From: JBOFSR01 sp051651645
Lineage (GTDB): Bacteria; Spirochaetota; Spirochaetia; Treponematales; Treponemataceae
Assembly: GCA_051651645.1 (NCBI GenBank)
Contig: JBOFSR010000128.1
Location: 1 to 13,650 of the forward strand
Reading direction: 5' to 3'
DNA: 13,650 nucleotides
This document shows positions 6,357 through 13,444 of this stretch, piece after piece. The notes below the pieces were generated by a model, which worked only from the letters and a program-made list of their open reading frames with translations, was not told the origin of the DNA and did no database searches. Numbering within the stretch: the first letter of the stretch is position 1; every line of letters starts with the position of its first letter. The translations under genes were made by a program, and so were the position numbers.

Positions 6357-7622
6357 ATGAAAACAATTCAAGAAATACTTGAAAATCAGGCTATTGCAAA
6401 TCCATTACTTGAGCGATTTTTACGATACACAAAAACGTGGTCAACGAGCAATCCAGAAAATGCAGACAAGGGCATTATGCCTTCAACACCGCAACAAAAA
6501 GATTTTGCCGCACAGTTATATACTGAATTAAAAAATATTGGCGTTCATCAAGTGCTACACACTGATCATGGATATATTTATGCAAACATCCTAGCAACAG
6601 AGGGATTTGAAGAGGCTCCGTGTATTGGATTTTCAGCCCATCTTGATACGGTTAGCGAGGTTTCAGGAAAAAATGTAAAACCTCAAATCATCAAAAATTA
6701 TTCTGGGCAAAAAATTATTCTCAAAAACGATATCGTACTATCGCCCGAACATGAAAAAGATTTACAAAAATGCACCACTGACACAATCATAACTTCTGAT
6801 GGAACAACTCTTTTAGGTGCAGATGACAAAGCTGGTATTGCAGAAATTATTACCGCTGTCGAGTTTATCATAAAAAACAAAATTCCGCATGGAAAAATTG
6901 AAATTTTACTTTCGCCCGATGAGGAAACAGGACACGGGATGGACAAGGTGCCGCTGGATTTGATTGATGCAGCAATCTTCTATACACTCGACGGATCTCA
7001 AGCAGGTGAAATTGAATACGAGTGCTTCAATGCCTACAAAGCCGAAATCACTTTTACAGGAAAATCAAAGCACACAGGAACAGCGCGGCCTGATTTTATC
7101 AATGCAATCACTATGGCCGCAAACTTTGTTGCAAGCCTTCCTCAAAATGAAAGTCCAGAAGCAACAGATAAATACCTTGGTTTTTATGCTCCAATGGAAA
7201 TACGGGGGGGGATTGAGCAATCGCACCTTACACTTTTTTTACGCGATTTTGACAAAGAAAACATGGCTTATCGTATTGAGACAGTCAAGGTTTTAGCAAA
7301 GGCAATTAAGCAAAAAAATAAGGGTAGCATCGTTACCGTTGATATTAGCCAACAATATTTGAATATGAAAGAAAAAATACAACAAAACCCGCAAGTTGTT
7401 GATAAATTAGTCAAAGCCGTAGAGAAAGTCGGATTAACGCCAACATTCAAGCCAATTCGAGGTGGAACGGATGGAGCACGCCTTACAGAGCTTGGCATTC
7501 CCTGCCCCAATATTTTTACTGGAGGACATAATTTTCACTCACGCACAGAGTGGGCGTCATTAAGTCAAATGATTTGTGCAACCGAAGTTATTCTTAACTT
7601 AGTTAACTTATGGAAAGAATAA
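6357..7622 (+). CDS. pepT: Peptidase T, tripeptide aminopeptidase (M20 family)
   Basis: The 421-residue protein is a two-zinc cytosolic aminopeptidase that removes the N-terminal residue from tripeptides, a late step in peptide use. The M20B motifs are all present: SAHLDTV (ligand His95, Asp97), LLGADDKAG (bridging Asp156), SPDEETG (general base Glu189, ligand Glu190), YTLDGS (Asp212), PIRGGTDGARL, and NIFTGGHNFHS (ligand His394). The dimerisation lid lies between about 220 and 330. It is about 10 residues longer than usual; the extra residues are at the N-terminus (MKTIQEILENQAIAN before LLERFLRY). No ribosome-binding site precedes the ATG, and no better in-frame start exists. A run of eight G (7204-7211) encodes Arg-Gly-Gly at 283-285, odd in such AT-rich DNA. 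The rhodanese gene follows after 35 bases. Confidence 0.95.
   Translation: MKTIQEILENQAIANPLLERFLRYTKTWSTSNPENADKGIMPSTPQQKDFAAQLYTELKNIGVHQVLHTDHGYIYANILATEGFEEAPCIGFSAHLDTVSEVSGKNVKPQIIKNYSGQKIILKNDIVLSPEHEKDLQKCTTDTIITSDGTTLLGADDKAGIAEIITAVEFIIKNKIPHGKIEILLSPDEETGHGMDKVPLDLIDAAIFYTLDGSQAGEIEYECFNAYKAEITFTGKSKHTGTARPDFINAITMAANFVASLPQNESPEATDKYLGFYAPMEIRGGIEQSHLTLFLRDFDKENMAYRIETVKVLAKAIKQKNKGSIVTVDISQQYLNMKEKIQQNPQVVDKLVKAVEKVGLTPTFKPIRGGTDGARLTELGIPCPNIFTGGHNFHSRTEWASLSQMICATEVILNLVNLWKE
7204..7211 (+). repeat. G8 homopolymer within pepT
   Basis: Eight consecutive G residues encode the end of an Arg codon and two GGG glycine codons in pepT. The frame is intact on both sides in this sequence. 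Runs of G this long are rare in DNA of this base composition and are prone to slippage. Confidence 0.85.
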
Positions 7623-7657
7623 TAAGCTATCTCAATTTTTCAACATAAGGAGTTATA

Positions 7658-8029
7658 ATGAAATTAAATATCGCTATTGGAGTTATCATGAGCATTTTTC
7701 CTCTATTCGGGCAGTCCTACGAAACACTGCCACTCAATGAGATAAAAAATCTTGCACAAACAGAGAGTTTTATTCTACTTGATGTACGAACGCCAGAGGA
7801 GTTTTCAAGCGGATCCTTAAAAAATGCGATTAACCTCGATTTGTACACAATGACACAGGAAAAAGCAAACGCAATTATCAGCGATAAAAACACCCCTGTT
7901 TTAGTATATTGCAAAAGTGGAAATCGCAGTAAGCAAGCATCAAAACTACTTGATTCATGGGGCTACAAAAAAATATACAATATTGGTGGCTACCAAATGC
8001 TTGTCAAAAATAAACTCTTTATCAAATAG
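7658..8029 (+). CDS. Exported single-domain rhodanese-like protein
   Basis: This 123-residue protein has a short N-terminal signal (Lys2, hydrophobic core about 4-17, small residues to about 20), then one rhodanese domain. The domain shows ILLDVRTPEEFSSGSLKNAINL (residues 39-60) and the active loop VYCKSGNRSKQA, with Cys85 as the persulfide-carrying residue. It ends with the GYKKIYNIGGY strand-turn typical of the fold. The loop C-K-S-G-N-R is the form seen in GlpE/PspE-like sulfurtransferases. The signal suggests a periplasmic, PspE-like location; cleavage is not certain. AAGGAG at 7647-7652 lies 5 bases before the ATG. It follows pepT by 35 bases and is probably cotranscribed, but the two have no obvious shared pathway. 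The physiological sulfur acceptor cannot be read from sequence. Confidence 0.88.
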   Translation: MKLNIAIGVIMSIFPLFGQSYETLPLNEIKNLAQTESFILLDVRTPEEFSSGSLKNAINLDLYTMTQEKANAIISDKNTPVLVYCKSGNRSKQASKLLDSWGYKKIYNIGGYQMLVKNKLFIK

Positions 8030-8114
8030 AGCGAATAAGTTTATACACAGATAACGACATATTTTATTTAATCACATTTTAAAGAAGATATTTGAATAAA
8101 ATGGCCAACATCAT

Positions 8115-8143
8115 TTGACAAGATTTATTTTTTACTATATAAT
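8115..8143 (+). promoter_or_regulatory. Perfect-consensus sigma-70 promoter for the M23–bactofilin cluster
   Basis: TTGACA (8115-8120), exactly 17 bases, then TATAAT (8138-8143): all twelve consensus positions match at the optimal spacing. The predicted start is near 8150, giving a leader of about 32 bases before the TTG start at 8182. This implies strong housekeeping expression of the four genes behind it. Confidence 0.85.
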
Positions 8144-8170
8144 TTTAGTTTATAAATTCAATTAAATCTT

Positions 8171-8175
8171 GGGAG
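8171..8175 (+). promoter_or_regulatory. Ribosome-binding site supporting the TTG start of the M23 gene
   Basis: GGGAG lies 6 bases upstream of the TTG at 8182, and the predicted promoter start is just before it. Later ATG codons in the frame have no such site. Confidence 0.6.
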
Positions 8176-8181
8176 TGCATT

Positions 8182-9207
8182 TTGCCAAAAGTACGTCGAT
8201 ATAAGCGAATTGAAAAAAAACTTGCTTTAGCTTCTATGAATCTAATAAAAAGCCAGTTTAAAAAAATTATTATATTTTGTAAATCTTTTTTTAATATAGG
8301 AACGCGTAAACTAACTATCATGATAGTGCCTCATTCTCAAAAAAGCGTGTTTAATTTTCAAACTAACTTTTTTGGAATAACATTAGGCGTTATTCTTGTT
8401 TTAGGAATTGTAACATCTTTTTTCGTATTTAATAGCACGACTATAACAGCTAATTCTGAGATTGCACGATTGCAACAAGAAAATACAAGCACACGAGCAA
8501 GTCTTGACGAATTGCGATCTGAAAACAGTAACTTAATACAAGTAGCAAAAAAATTTCAAACAGCTCTCTCTCAAACACTCTCTTTTATAGGTGTAAATCA
8601 AGCTATTACATCCGATAATTCATTCAAAAACAGCGATTTAGCTTCTCTTTTTGATAGACAAGAAATTGTCTCAGGCTCTCTTCGTGAAACGGCAGATGTA
8701 AAAAATCTCACAGCTTACTTAGAGCAAGCAGTACAACCAATTGAAGAAATTGGAAAATTGCTTGAAGCACAGGGATCACTATTTTCTGATATTCCGAGCG
8801 TTTGGCCTTTACGGGGAGGAGTTGGCCATATTTCTTTTCCTTTTGGACAAAACATTCATCCTATCACAGGACAGTGGTATATCCACAAAGGAATGGATTT
8901 TTCTACATGGCGATCAGGAGATCCAATTATCACAACAGCAAATGGACAGGTTGTTACCGTCGGTTATGATACAGGGCTTGGAAAGTATGTAATCGTAAAA
9001 CATAAGCACGGTTTTTATACACGGTATGCACATATGAATGCCATTCATGTTGAAAAAGGACAATTTCTTTCTCAAGGAGATATTCTTGGAACTGTTGGTA
9101 ACACAGGTATTTCTACAGGGCCTCATTTGCATTATGAGATTCACATTGGCTCTGATGTTGTAGATCCTGCAAAATATGTTAATGTTACCTCTCGTAAAAC
9201 ATCTTGA
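8182..9207 (+). CDS. Membrane-anchored M23 peptidoglycan endopeptidase
   Basis: The 341-residue protein has four parts. A strongly basic N-terminal stretch (1-62) is predicted to be cytoplasmic. One membrane segment spans about 64-84. A short coiled coil (about 91-125) and a linker follow. The C-terminal part (about 205-330) is a LytM/M23 domain. All zinc and catalytic residues are visible: HKGMD (ligands His235, Asp239), YAHM (His284) and PHLHYEI (His315 catalytic, His317 ligand). It should therefore be an active DD-endopeptidase cutting peptide cross-links in the wall, not a degenerate regulator. The start is TTG at 8182, supported by GGGAG and the promoter; an ATG start at residue 47 would remove most of the basic tail. 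It is the first gene of the unit and lies 10 bases before the bactofilin gene. M23–bactofilin pairs control cell shape in Helicobacter. Confidence 0.93.
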   Translation: MPKVRRYKRIEKKLALASMNLIKSQFKKIIIFCKSFFNIGTRKLTIMIVPHSQKSVFNFQTNFFGITLGVILVLGIVTSFFVFNSTTITANSEIARLQQENTSTRASLDELRSENSNLIQVAKKFQTALSQTLSFIGVNQAITSDNSFKNSDLASLFDRQEIVSGSLRETADVKNLTAYLEQAVQPIEEIGKLLEAQGSLFSDIPSVWPLRGGVGHISFPFGQNIHPITGQWYIHKGMDFSTWRSGDPIITTANGQVVTVGYDTGLGKYVIVKHKHGFYTRYAHMNAIHVEKGQFLSQGDILGTVGNTGISTGPHLHYEIHIGSDVVDPAKYVNVTSRKTS

Positions 9208-9217
9208 GTAAATCATA

Positions 9218-9637
9218 ATGGCATTTTTTTCTGATAATTTTGCATTCAAAACAATTATAGGCTACGGATCTTCTATCGTTGGCGACTTACTAATAACAGG
9301 ATCAGCTCGAATTGATGGTGATTTAGATGGCTCTTTAGAATCGAATGCAAATCTTATCATTGGGGATACAGCTCGCATCAATGCAAATATAAATGCAAAA
9401 TCAGTTACGATTATTGGCGGTGTTGTGCAAGGGAATATTATTGCTCCTGAAAGTGTAAAACTCCACTCCTCTGCAATTATTTTAGGTGACATTATTACAA
9501 GCCATTTATATATGGAATCAAATGTGATTTTGCAAGGCAAGTGTGTTTCATTGAAAAATGAAGTTGAATTTGAGGAGGCTAAAAATCTTTGGCTTAACAC
9601 AAATGCAATTCAAGAAGTTAAAAAGAGAAAATTATAA
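9218..9637 (+). CDS. Bactofilin (CcmA-type cytoskeletal protein)
   Basis: The 139 residues form a bactofilin: short N-terminal arm (1-14), then a beta-helix core (about 15-115) of glycine- and isoleucine-rich turns such as GSSIVGDLLITGSARIDGDL, IIGDTARINANINAKSV and IIGGVVQGNI. A short charged C-terminal tail ends in KKRKL. Bactofilins polymerise without nucleotide into apolar filaments under the membrane and localise wall enzymes. The gene follows the M23 stop by 10 bases and ends directly against the next ATG (TAA then ATG). There is only a weak ribosome-binding site, so coupling to the upstream gene is likely. The tight pairing with M23 suggests the filament positions that peptidase. Confidence 0.94.
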   Translation: MAFFSDNFAFKTIIGYGSSIVGDLLITGSARIDGDLDGSLESNANLIIGDTARINANINAKSVTIIGGVVQGNIIAPESVKLHSSAIILGDIITSHLYMESNVILQGKCVSLKNEVEFEEAKNLWLNTNAIQEVKKRKL

Positions 9638-10165
9638 ATGAGTATAGATCCTTTATCATCAGTGTTACATAATGCAGCAATAATTCAAAGCTCTCAAGGT
9701 TTTAAACAAAAAAATAAAACAACAGAAAATAAAGCTATCCCTAAAAAGAATTTTTTCAGTCTTTTAAATGAATCAAATGATAAAGTTACGCAAAAAGAGA
9801 CTTTAGGACTACCAGCGGAAATCGCACATTTACCATATGACGATGCTTTGGAGATTTTGCAAGACACTGTTTTTTTAACGGGCGATGTTTTGAAAAAAAA
9901 TCAAGATATGGAATCCATTACAACCTACCAACGTGCGGTGCGAAATTTTATTAATTTTGTTATAAAAAATGCCTATGAAATTAAAGAACCTATGAGTATA
10001 AAAAGAAAGAATTCGAACACTCAAGTCAAATATAGCACAATAAAAATTATCAATGAAAAACTTGACTCCCTTGCAACAGGAGTTTTATATAATCAACAGG
10101 ATCAGCTAAAATTACTAGAAAAAATTGATGAAATAAGAGGACTTTTAATCAATTTAATAACCTAA
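9638..10165 (+). CDS. YaaR/DUF327 family protein
   Basis: This 175-residue soluble, mostly helical protein matches the DUF327/YaaR family. The central block runs LPYDDALEILQDTVFLTGDVLKK then TYQRAVRNFINFVIKNAYEI (about residues 66-116). A C-terminal helix (EKLDSLATGVLYNQQDQLKLLEKIDEIRGLL) is typical too. The N-terminal 60 residues are polar and low-complexity. No enzyme motif, signal peptide or membrane segment is seen. The family's molecular role is not established. Its ATG abuts the bactofilin TAA with no spacer, so the two are translationally linked. The PSP1 gene follows after 17 bases. In Bacillus subtilis yaaR also lies close to yaaT, the PSP1 relative. Confidence 0.88.
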   Translation: MSIDPLSSVLHNAAIIQSSQGFKQKNKTTENKAIPKKNFFSLLNESNDKVTQKETLGLPAEIAHLPYDDALEILQDTVFLTGDVLKKNQDMESITTYQRAVRNFINFVIKNAYEIKEPMSIKRKNSNTQVKYSTIKIINEKLDSLATGVLYNQQDQLKLLEKIDEIRGLLINLIT

Positions 10166-10182
10166 ATTAAAACAGGAAAACT

Positions 10183-11103
10183 ATGAGTGAAATTTTTGAT
10201 AACCAAATAGATGATATTGATTTGTCATTACTTGAAGATGGAGAGGGCGAAAAACACATTTCAACCGAAAACTATGTTTTTCCCACTCCCTTATACCGAT
10301 TAAAATTAGAATATTCAAACGAGAGTATTTATGCAACTATTCAAGGGAGTTTGACCGTTGACAATGGCGACTACGTACTTATTCCAACTCGATATGGCAA
10401 AGACTTAGCAAAAGTTATGGGCTTAGTTAAGGTGCCTATTGGAATTATGCCTGAAGACGTTGTTTTTATCGACAGAAAGGTAAATGAGGCGGACTTAGAG
10501 CGCTTTGAGTCTTTGAAAAAAAAAGAAAGTGCAGCCTTTGACGTTTTTAATGAAAAAGTTAGTGCCCATAAATTGAATATGAAGTTAATCTCTTCTCACT
10601 ATTTACTTGATGAGCCAAAAATAATTTTTTTCTTTAGTTCTGATAATCGTGTTGATTTTAGAGAATTAGTAAAAGATTTAGTTGCTGTTTTTAAAATGCG
10701 TATTGAACTGCGTCAAATTGGCGTTCGTGATGAGTCACGTATTATCGGAGGGCTTGGTATTTGTGGTCGCCCGTACTGTTGTCATGCTGTTTCTGATCGG
10801 CTTAGGCCTGTTTCCATTCGTATGGCAAAAGATCAAAACCTCTCGCTTAATTCACTAAAAATTTCAGGGCAATGTGGTCGACTTTTATGCTGCCTTTCCT
10901 ATGAGCATGACTGGTATATGGATGCTCGAAAAAAACTACCATATGAGGGAGCGAAATTTAAATATGACGGTACAATTTTTAGAGTTGCATCTGTAAACCC
11001 TCTCACGATGATGACTAAAATTAGTGGCGAAGATGGTCGACTGCTTGAATTACCTGCAAGTCGACTTCGATATATCGATGGTAATTGGAAGGTCATACGC
11101 TAG
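10183..11103 (+). CDS. PSP1/RicT (YaaT)-like protein with conserved cysteines
   Basis: The 306-residue protein carries a PSP1 C-terminal domain (about 95-185) with the cysteine-rich signature that follows it: GGLGICGRPYCC (Cys194, 199, 200) and SGQCGRLLCCL (Cys231, 236, 237). In Bacillus RicT (YaaT) the matching cysteines bind an iron–sulfur cluster in the RicA–RicF–RicT complex, which stimulates RNase Y-dependent mRNA maturation. A polar acidic N-terminus (1-30) precedes the conserved part. The protein has no signal peptide and should be cytosolic. AGGA at 10174-10177 lies 5 bases before the ATG. RicA and RicF partners are not in this window. The role in spirochaetes is unknown; the family and cysteine assignment are secure, the Bacillus-like function is inference. 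Confidence 0.9.
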   Translation: MSEIFDNQIDDIDLSLLEDGEGEKHISTENYVFPTPLYRLKLEYSNESIYATIQGSLTVDNGDYVLIPTRYGKDLAKVMGLVKVPIGIMPEDVVFIDRKVNEADLERFESLKKKESAAFDVFNEKVSAHKLNMKLISSHYLLDEPKIIFFFSSDNRVDFRELVKDLVAVFKMRIELRQIGVRDESRIIGGLGICGRPYCCHAVSDRLRPVSIRMAKDQNLSLNSLKISGQCGRLLCCLSYEHDWYMDARKKLPYEGAKFKYDGTIFRVASVNPLTMMTKISGEDGRLLELPASRLRYIDGNWKVIR

Positions 11104-11136
11104 ATTGCTGGAGTTTATCAGCACTTAAAATAACTT

Positions 11137-11173
11137 AAAGTTGCCAGCATCAAATTTAGGGAGTGCAACTTTG
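11137..11173 (+). other. Stem-loop just after the PSP1 gene
   Basis: Arms AAAGTTGC (11137-11144) and GCAACTTT (11165-11172) are perfectly complementary (8 pairs, 20-base loop). No T-run follows, so it is not a clear terminator. It could be a 3'-end stabilising structure or a regulatory site. Confidence 0.35.
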
Positions 11174-11209
11174 TCGTTTCTGTACAATCACTTTTGTACC
11201 TAAGCAATT

Positions 11210-11241
11210 AAAAAAAAAGCCTTCTTGTAAAGAGGATTTTT
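11210..11241 (+). terminator. Probable terminator after the M23–bactofilin–YaaR–PSP1 unit
   Basis: A short stem (CCT, bulged T, CTT pairing with AAGAGG, bases 11220-11235) is flanked by an A-run (11210-11218) and a five-T run (11237-11241). The stem is weak, but the A/T-run architecture and position fit a factor-independent terminator. It lies about 110 bases after the PSP1 stop. Confidence 0.45.
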
Positions 11242-11294
11242 CTGTGATACACTGCTGAACTTAATAATTTGCAAACGGCAAGATTACAAAAAAT

Positions 11295-11299
11295 AGGAG
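11295..11299 (+). promoter_or_regulatory. Ribosome-binding site deciding the DUF975 start
   Basis: AGGAG lies 5 bases before the ATG at 11305. It places the start 12 codons inside the longest open frame, whose upstream TTG at 11269 has no such site. Confidence 0.7.
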
Positions 11300-11304
11300 A
11301 AAAA

Positions 11305-12060
11305 ATGTTTTTTGATGGAAGTAAATTAAAGCGGAGTGCAAAACAGCACTTAAAAGGAAACTTTTTTGCCAGTGCTATTATTACAGCAACCATGCTAATT
11401 TTATCGCTATTATTAAATTTGCCCTCAGCCCAAAGCGGAACAACACAATTCTTTAGCACAAATACCGATTTTTCAAACAGCTTTTACATGAACATAAAAC
11501 CGCTACACAATTCTTACCATTCATTTTTATCAATGATTTCTATTATAGTCATAGGCATTTTATTTTTTGCACAAAGCTACTTTTTTTTGCAAATTGTACA
11601 AAGGCCACTCGGAACAAAACTTCCATTTGATGTATTTTTTAACGGCCTTAATTATTGGTTTTTAGCGATCCGAGCAACTATTTGGACAGCTTTATGGATC
11701 ACTCTGTGGAGCTTTGTTTTTTTTATTCCTGCCATTATAAAAACCTTTGCATACTCACAAGTCTTTTATATTCTTGCAGATAATCCAAAGATAGGAGCAT
11801 TTAAAGCTCTTAAAATGAGCACTATCATGACTCGTGGTTACAAGTGGGACTTATTCATATTAAATTTAAGTTTTATTGGATGGCTTATTTTATCATCCTT
11901 AACTGGGGGAGTTCTGTTATTGTGGGTTTTACCCTATATGATGAGCACTCACGCAAATGCCTACCTTTTCTTAAAAGACCAAGCGATAAAAAACGAGAGA
12001 TTGAGCAAAGAGGACTTTCAAACAGGGAATTTTTACAATGAGTATGGAGCCTGCCTCTAA
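11305..12060 (+). CDS. DUF975 family integral membrane protein
   Basis: The 251-residue protein is a polytopic membrane protein with hydrophobic segments near 19-38, 75-97, 118-142 and 185-212. Its C-terminal half matches the DUF975 pattern: FIPAIIKTFAYSQVFYILADNP, then ALKMSTIMTRGYKWDLFILNLSFIGW, then GVLLLWVLPYMMSTHANAYLFL. The N-terminus FDGSKLKRSAKQHLKGNF is also typical. Family function is unknown; members are often near envelope-stress or secretion genes. There is no signal peptide and no enzyme motif. The ATG at 11305 is chosen over an upstream TTG because of its AGGAG site. It is 76 bases upstream of sppA and probably cotranscribed with it, which is suggestive of a shared membrane-quality role. 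Confidence 0.88.
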   Translation: MFFDGSKLKRSAKQHLKGNFFASAIITATMLILSLLLNLPSAQSGTTQFFSTNTDFSNSFYMNIKPLHNSYHSFLSMISIIVIGILFFAQSYFFLQIVQRPLGTKLPFDVFFNGLNYWFLAIRATIWTALWITLWSFVFFIPAIIKTFAYSQVFYILADNPKIGAFKALKMSTIMTRGYKWDLFILNLSFIGWLILSSLTGGVLLLWVLPYMMSTHANAYLFLKDQAIKNERLSKEDFQTGNFYNEYGACL

Positions 12061-12136
12061 AGCAAATTCGCAAAAAACTAAATGCAAACAACTGAAAATC
12101 AGCATATATACTAATAAATTAATATAAGGAAAAAAA

Positions 12137-13366
12137 ATGTCAGATTACAATAACGATGAAAATCTTAGCCCTTCAAATAACGATCAGCAATCGTCACAAA
12201 CAAATGATCAAAAAGAACACACGCAAGATGCAAAAAATCAAGAAAGCTACATTCCGCCAACGCAAACAACTGACTATAAGCGATTTGAAAACGCAACTTC
12301 TAATCACACGCAGCGTGATTATTCAAACTATGAAAAACCGAGAAAACAAGTCAATTCTGGCCTAATAGTATTGATTGTGCTCATTGCCGTAGCTGGAATA
12401 ACGGCAATTACTGGGATGATTATAGGAAACAATCCTATCAATCCGCTTGCAAGCATTACGCCCAACGTACTAAAAAATATTCCCTTTATTGGAGGAAACA
12501 CTACTCAAAGTCCTGTACGCACAAAAGTTTCCCCCATTGCAAAGGATTTTATTGCAGTTATAAAAATCGAGGGCGTTATTGAAAACAAAAACAAAACCTA
12601 TGACCAAAAACTATTGCTAAGCACCGTCAAAGGTCTCGTTGATGACAAACGCAACAAGGGCATTTTACTGGTGATAGAATCACCTGGTGGTGGCGTCTAT
12701 CAATCTGATGAAATGTATAACGAGTTAATGATGTACAAGAAAAAAACAGATCGGCCAATTTGGGCATATATTACTTCACTTGGAGCATCTGGCGGATATT
12801 ATATTGCCTGTGCTGCAGATACAATTATTGCTAACCGCAATGCCTTACTTGGCTCAATCGGTGTAATCTCTGGAGCCTCAATTGACTTAAGTGAGCTTAT
12901 GGAAAACTATGGTATTAAAATGACAACGTTCACTTCTGGCAAAAATAAAAATATGCTCAACGTGAATAGCCCAATAACCGAAGAACAGCACCAAATCATG
13001 CAATCAATTGCAGATGAAGCATACATACAGTTTACAGAAATTGTAGCCGAAAGCCGTCGTCTTCCGCTTGAAAAAGTGAAAATACTTGCCGATGGACGTA
13101 TCTATACGGCAAATCAGGGTAAAAAAAATCACCTTGTTGATGATGTACTTTTTTATGACCAAACAGTTGAAAAAATGAAAACAGAGCTTGAGTTAAAAAG
13201 TGATATCGAAATGAGAGACTATTCCACCCGATCAAGCCCAAACTTTTACGACTTTTTTGTAGGACAGGAATCAGTTTTTAAGGTACGAACAAACGACTTG
13301 CCCTCAGCAATCACACAGCAATTACAAAAACAACCACCCTATCCTGCATACTACTACTTTCACTAA
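12137..13366 (+). CDS. sppA: Signal peptide peptidase SppA, short type (S49), with long polar N-terminal tail
   Basis: The 409-residue protein is a membrane-anchored S49 serine protease that degrades cleaved signal peptides and other membrane peptides. Residues 1-72 are a highly polar Asn/Gln/Asp/Ser/Thr-rich tail with no hydrophobic run. One membrane segment (about 75-97) follows, then the protease domain (about 135-350) outside the cytoplasm. The fold motifs are visible: IKIEGVI, GILLVIESPGGGVYQSDEMY, SLGASGGYYIACAADTI (nucleophile Ser218), GSIGVISG, and SGKNKNML (general-base Lys269 or Lys271). It has a single S49 domain like Bacillus SppA, not the duplicated E. coli form. The tail before the anchor is unusually long. 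AAGGA at 12126-12130 lies 6 bases before the ATG. It follows the DUF975 gene by 76 bases. Confidence 0.93.
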   Translation: MSDYNNDENLSPSNNDQQSSQTNDQKEHTQDAKNQESYIPPTQTTDYKRFENATSNHTQRDYSNYEKPRKQVNSGLIVLIVLIAVAGITAITGMIIGNNPINPLASITPNVLKNIPFIGGNTTQSPVRTKVSPIAKDFIAVIKIEGVIENKNKTYDQKLLLSTVKGLVDDKRNKGILLVIESPGGGVYQSDEMYNELMMYKKKTDRPIWAYITSLGASGGYYIACAADTIIANRNALLGSIGVISGASIDLSELMENYGIKMTTFTSGKNKNMLNVNSPITEEQHQIMQSIADEAYIQFTEIVAESRRLPLEKVKILADGRIYTANQGKKNHLVDDVLFYDQTVEKMKTELELKSDIEMRDYSTRSSPNFYDFFVGQESVFKVRTNDLPSAITQQLQKQPPYPAYYYFH

Positions 13367-13444
13367 TCCTCCATATTAGATTTTTCGTAGCAAGCCTAGT
13401 TTTTTATGATAAAGCAAGAAGCTAGGTGAGCAAAATATAAATGA

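Noticed and set aside
8041..8049. DnaA-box-like sequence TTATACACA between the rhodanese and M23 genes
   Set aside because: It is a single 9-mer with no second box nearby, no origin-type gene context, and such A/T-rich words arise easily by chance here. It could at most be a lone regulatory site.
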